In this document: one piece after another, positions 6,393 through 7,677 of the stretch
How positions within the stretch are numbered: the stretch's first letter is position 1
Layout of the letters: each line of letters starts with the position of its first letter
Source: a candidate division FCPU426 bacterium
GTDB lineage: Bacteria > Oederibacteriota > JAAXVQ01 > JAUVAV01
Assembly: GCA_030619365.1 (NCBI GenBank)
Contig: JAUXBQ010000125.1
Coordinates: forward strand, 1-7,677
Direction: 5' to 3'
Length of the DNA stretch: 7,677 nucleotides
Notes under the pieces: generated by a model
The model's input: only the letters and a program-made list of their open reading frames with translations
Told to the model about the DNA's origin: nothing
Databases searched by the model: none
Position numbers and translations under genes: made by a program

Positions 6393-7409
6393 TTAATTTA
6401 GGGTACGGCCCACGGCCGTGGCGATTTTGCCCACTTCGTCCATGAGGCGGGCGAATTCGTCCAGGGACAGGGTCTGATGTCCATCCACCCAGGCCCGGTC
6501 CGGATGGGGATGGACCTCCACCAAGAGACCATCCGCGCCCGCGGCCACGGCGGCCCGGGCCATGGGAATGACGTACTCCCGCTTGCCCGTGCCGTGGGAA
6601 GGATCGACCAGCACCGGCAGGTGCGTGAGTTCCTTGAGCGCCGGGATAACTGTTAAATCCAGGGTGTTACGGGCATAATCGTTGAAGGTCCGGATACCGC
6701 GCTCGCACAGGATGACTTGATAATTTCCCTGCGCCATGATGTATTCCGCGGACATGAGGAATTCATTGATCCCGGCTGCCAGGCCCCGTTTGAGCAGCAC
6801 CGGTTTCTTCTGCTTGCCGGCCGCCTTGAGCAATTCATAATTTTGCATATTGCGAGTGCCGATCTGCAAGACATCCGCGAAGCGGGAGACCGCGGGTACG
6901 TCGCGCGGGTCCACGACCTCGGTGACCACCGGCAATCCCGATTCCCGGCGAGCCTCGGCGAGAAGTTTCAAACCCGCGACCTTCAGCCCTTGAAAAGCGT
7001 AGGGGCTGCTCCGGGGTTTGAACGCCCCGCCGCGCAAGCCATGGGCGCCCAGGGCTTTGATCCCACGGGCCGTCTGACGCAGCATGGTCCGGTTTTCCAC
7101 CGTGCACGGTCCGGCGATTACGGCCAGCGCCCGGCCGCCGATGGTTAGACCATGGGCCCGCACCACGGTCCGTTCCTTTTTCCCTTCCCGGCTGGCGAGC
7201 TTATAGGGTTTGAGCACGGCCATGACGTTTTCCACGCCCGGGATGGCCTCCAGCGGCTGACGATGCAGGTTACGCTCATCGCCGATGACGGCAATGACGT
7301 TGCGTTCCGTGCCCCGCAAAAGGTGCGGCTCCAGTTTCATTTTCTTGATGCGTTCCATGACCTCCCGGATTTGCTTGGGCAAAACGCCGGGTTTCATGAC
7401 AATAATCAT
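6393..7409 (-). CDS. aroF: 3-deoxy-7-phosphoheptulonate (DAHP) synthase, type I-beta with N-terminal ferredoxin-like domain
   Basis: A 338-residue DAHP synthase, which condenses phosphoenolpyruvate and erythrose 4-phosphate in the first step of the shikimate pathway to aromatic amino acids. Residues 1-70 are the ferredoxin-like regulatory domain, which in the Thermotoga maritima enzyme mediates feedback inhibition by tyrosine. The (beta/alpha)8 barrel follows, with AGPCTVEN (99-106), GGAFKPRSSPYAFQG (127-141), LLKRG (205-209) and VDPSHGTGK (268-276). The predicted metal ligands are C102, H272, E298 and D309, the same numbering I recall for the Thermotoga enzyme, so there appear to be no net insertions or deletions. 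The ATG at 7409 has a very strong site, AGGAGG at 7419-7424, 9 nt upstream. It follows rnpB in the same direction, and its stop is 5 bp from the inverted-repeat element. The symbol aroF is used by annotation convention for this family. Confidence 0.95.
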   Translation of the reverse strand: MIIVMKPGVLPKQIREVMERIKKMKLEPHLLRGTERNVIAVIGDERNLHRQPLEAIPGVENVMAVLKPYKLASREGKKERTVVRAHGLTIGGRALAVIAGPCTVENRTMLRQTARGIKALGAHGLRGGAFKPRSSPYAFQGLKVAGLKLLAEARRESGLPVVTEVVDPRDVPAVSRFADVLQIGTRNMQNYELLKAAGKQKKPVLLKRGLAAGINEFLMSAEYIMAQGNYQVILCERGIRTFNDYARNTLDLTVIPALKELTHLPVLVDPSHGTGKREYVIPMARAAVAAGADGLLVEVHPHPDRAWVDGHQTLSLDEFARLMDEVGKIATAVGRTLN

Positions 7410-7438
7410 GCGCTTAAACCTCCTCCACCTTCCGTCTT

Positions 7439-7463
7439 TCCGGGTAGTTCCTGGTCACCCGGA
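7439..7463 (-). other. Short hairpin in the DAHP synthase leader
   Basis: A perfect 7-bp inverted repeat, TCCGGGT (7439-7445) and ACCCGGA (7457-7463), with an 11-nt loop. It lies between the rnpB terminator and the DAHP synthase ribosome site, without a following T-tract, so it is not an obvious terminator. I see no leader peptide rich in aromatic residues and no recognisable riboswitch in this 60-nt stretch. Confidence 0.4.
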
Positions 7464-7465
7464 GT

Positions 7466-7504
7466 AGAAAGGCCCGGCCAACAGTGCTAACTGCCAGCCG
7501 GGCC
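7466..7504 (-). terminator. Intrinsic terminator of rnpB
   Basis: In minus-strand RNA, a 14-bp stem (7491-7504 with 7471-7484) starts with GGCCCGGC paired to GCCGGGCC, continues with three G-U wobble pairs and closes with CAG/CUG around a six-base loop (7485-7490). A short U-rich run, UUUCU (7470-7466), follows directly. The position just after the RNase P RNA 3' end fits a Rho-independent terminator. The U-tract is short, so some read-through into the DAHP synthase gene is possible. Confidence 0.8.
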
Positions 7505-7508
7505 GTGA

Positions 7509-7677
7509 ATCAAGGAGCAGTCCGTAAGCCGAGTTCTGTACCCTGAAAGGGCGACGACCATTTCTCTGGGACCGCCCTTGCGGACGGCCTCTAGCGACCA
7601 ACCCGAGGGAACCGCGGGTCGCGGCTTCCGGCAGCTAAGCCGCCGGATCCCTCCTATTTGGTCTTGCTCCGAGTGGG
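7509..7677 (-). ncRNA. rnpB: RNase P RNA (rnpB), 3' part, truncated by the window edge
   Basis: The catalytic RNA that cleaves the 5' leader from precursor tRNAs, read from the right edge leftward. Conserved pieces appear in order on the minus strand: AGCAAGACCAAATAGG (7671-7656), a P9-like hairpin GGCGGCTTAGCTGCC close after it, then CAGAGAAATGGTCGTC (7571-7556, the conserved AGANNNATG-type core near the 3' end). ACAGAACTCGGCTTA (7539-7525) follows, the universal 3' signature, with GGTTCCCTCGGGTTGG-type loops between. The 3' end near 7509 is estimated by counting 16 nt past GGCTTA, as in Escherichia coli; the exact end is uncertain. The 5' half, including the GAGGAAAGTCC core, lies beyond the window. 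A terminator follows at once. Confidence 0.95.

Noticed and set aside
7410..7438. Riboswitch or attenuator for aromatic amino acids upstream of the DAHP synthase
   Set aside because: The leader is too short and shows no leader peptide with Tyr/Trp/Phe codons and no known riboswitch core; only one simple hairpin is present nearby.

Overview
This is a stretch of bacterial chromosome, GC-rich by eye, carrying mostly housekeeping genes. Protein similarity and the recX-alaS-ruvX order fit a deltaproteobacterial-type (Desulfobacterota-like) genome. That placement is a judgement from memory; neighbouring phyla are possible. I see no phage, transposase, CRISPR array or defence locus.

Left part (1-1809): a secreted protein with a subtilase-type prodomain runs off the left edge on the minus strand. 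It diverges from a small DUF4870-like membrane protein on the plus strand. The 233 bp between them hold two good back-to-back sigma70-type promoters. The membrane protein is followed after 57 bp by a family 2 glycosyltransferase, probably on the same transcript.

Middle part (1810-6191): the glycosyltransferase converges on a minus-strand operon read as recX, alaS, a phasin-like gene and ruvX. The operon has a plausible promoter just upstream of recX and gaps of 31, 56 and 1 bp. It joins recombination control (RecX), tRNA charging (AlaS), a granule- or nucleoid-associated helical protein, and a YqgF/RuvX nuclease. The 156-bp convergent gap is mostly a composite GTCA...TGAC palindromic repeat. 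The usual partner recA is not beside recX.

Right part (6192-7677): a minus-strand DAHP synthase of the Thermotoga type (first step of the shikimate pathway) lies upstream of the recX operon. Between them is a 162-bp inverted-repeat element built from paired CACGAAG heptamers. Upstream of the DAHP synthase is the 3' part of RNase P RNA (rnpB), cut by the right edge, with its own intrinsic terminator.

The least explained items are the phasin-like gene inside the alaS-ruvX operon, the two intergenic palindromic elements, and the separation of recX from recA. I found no convincing evidence of a new multi-gene system.
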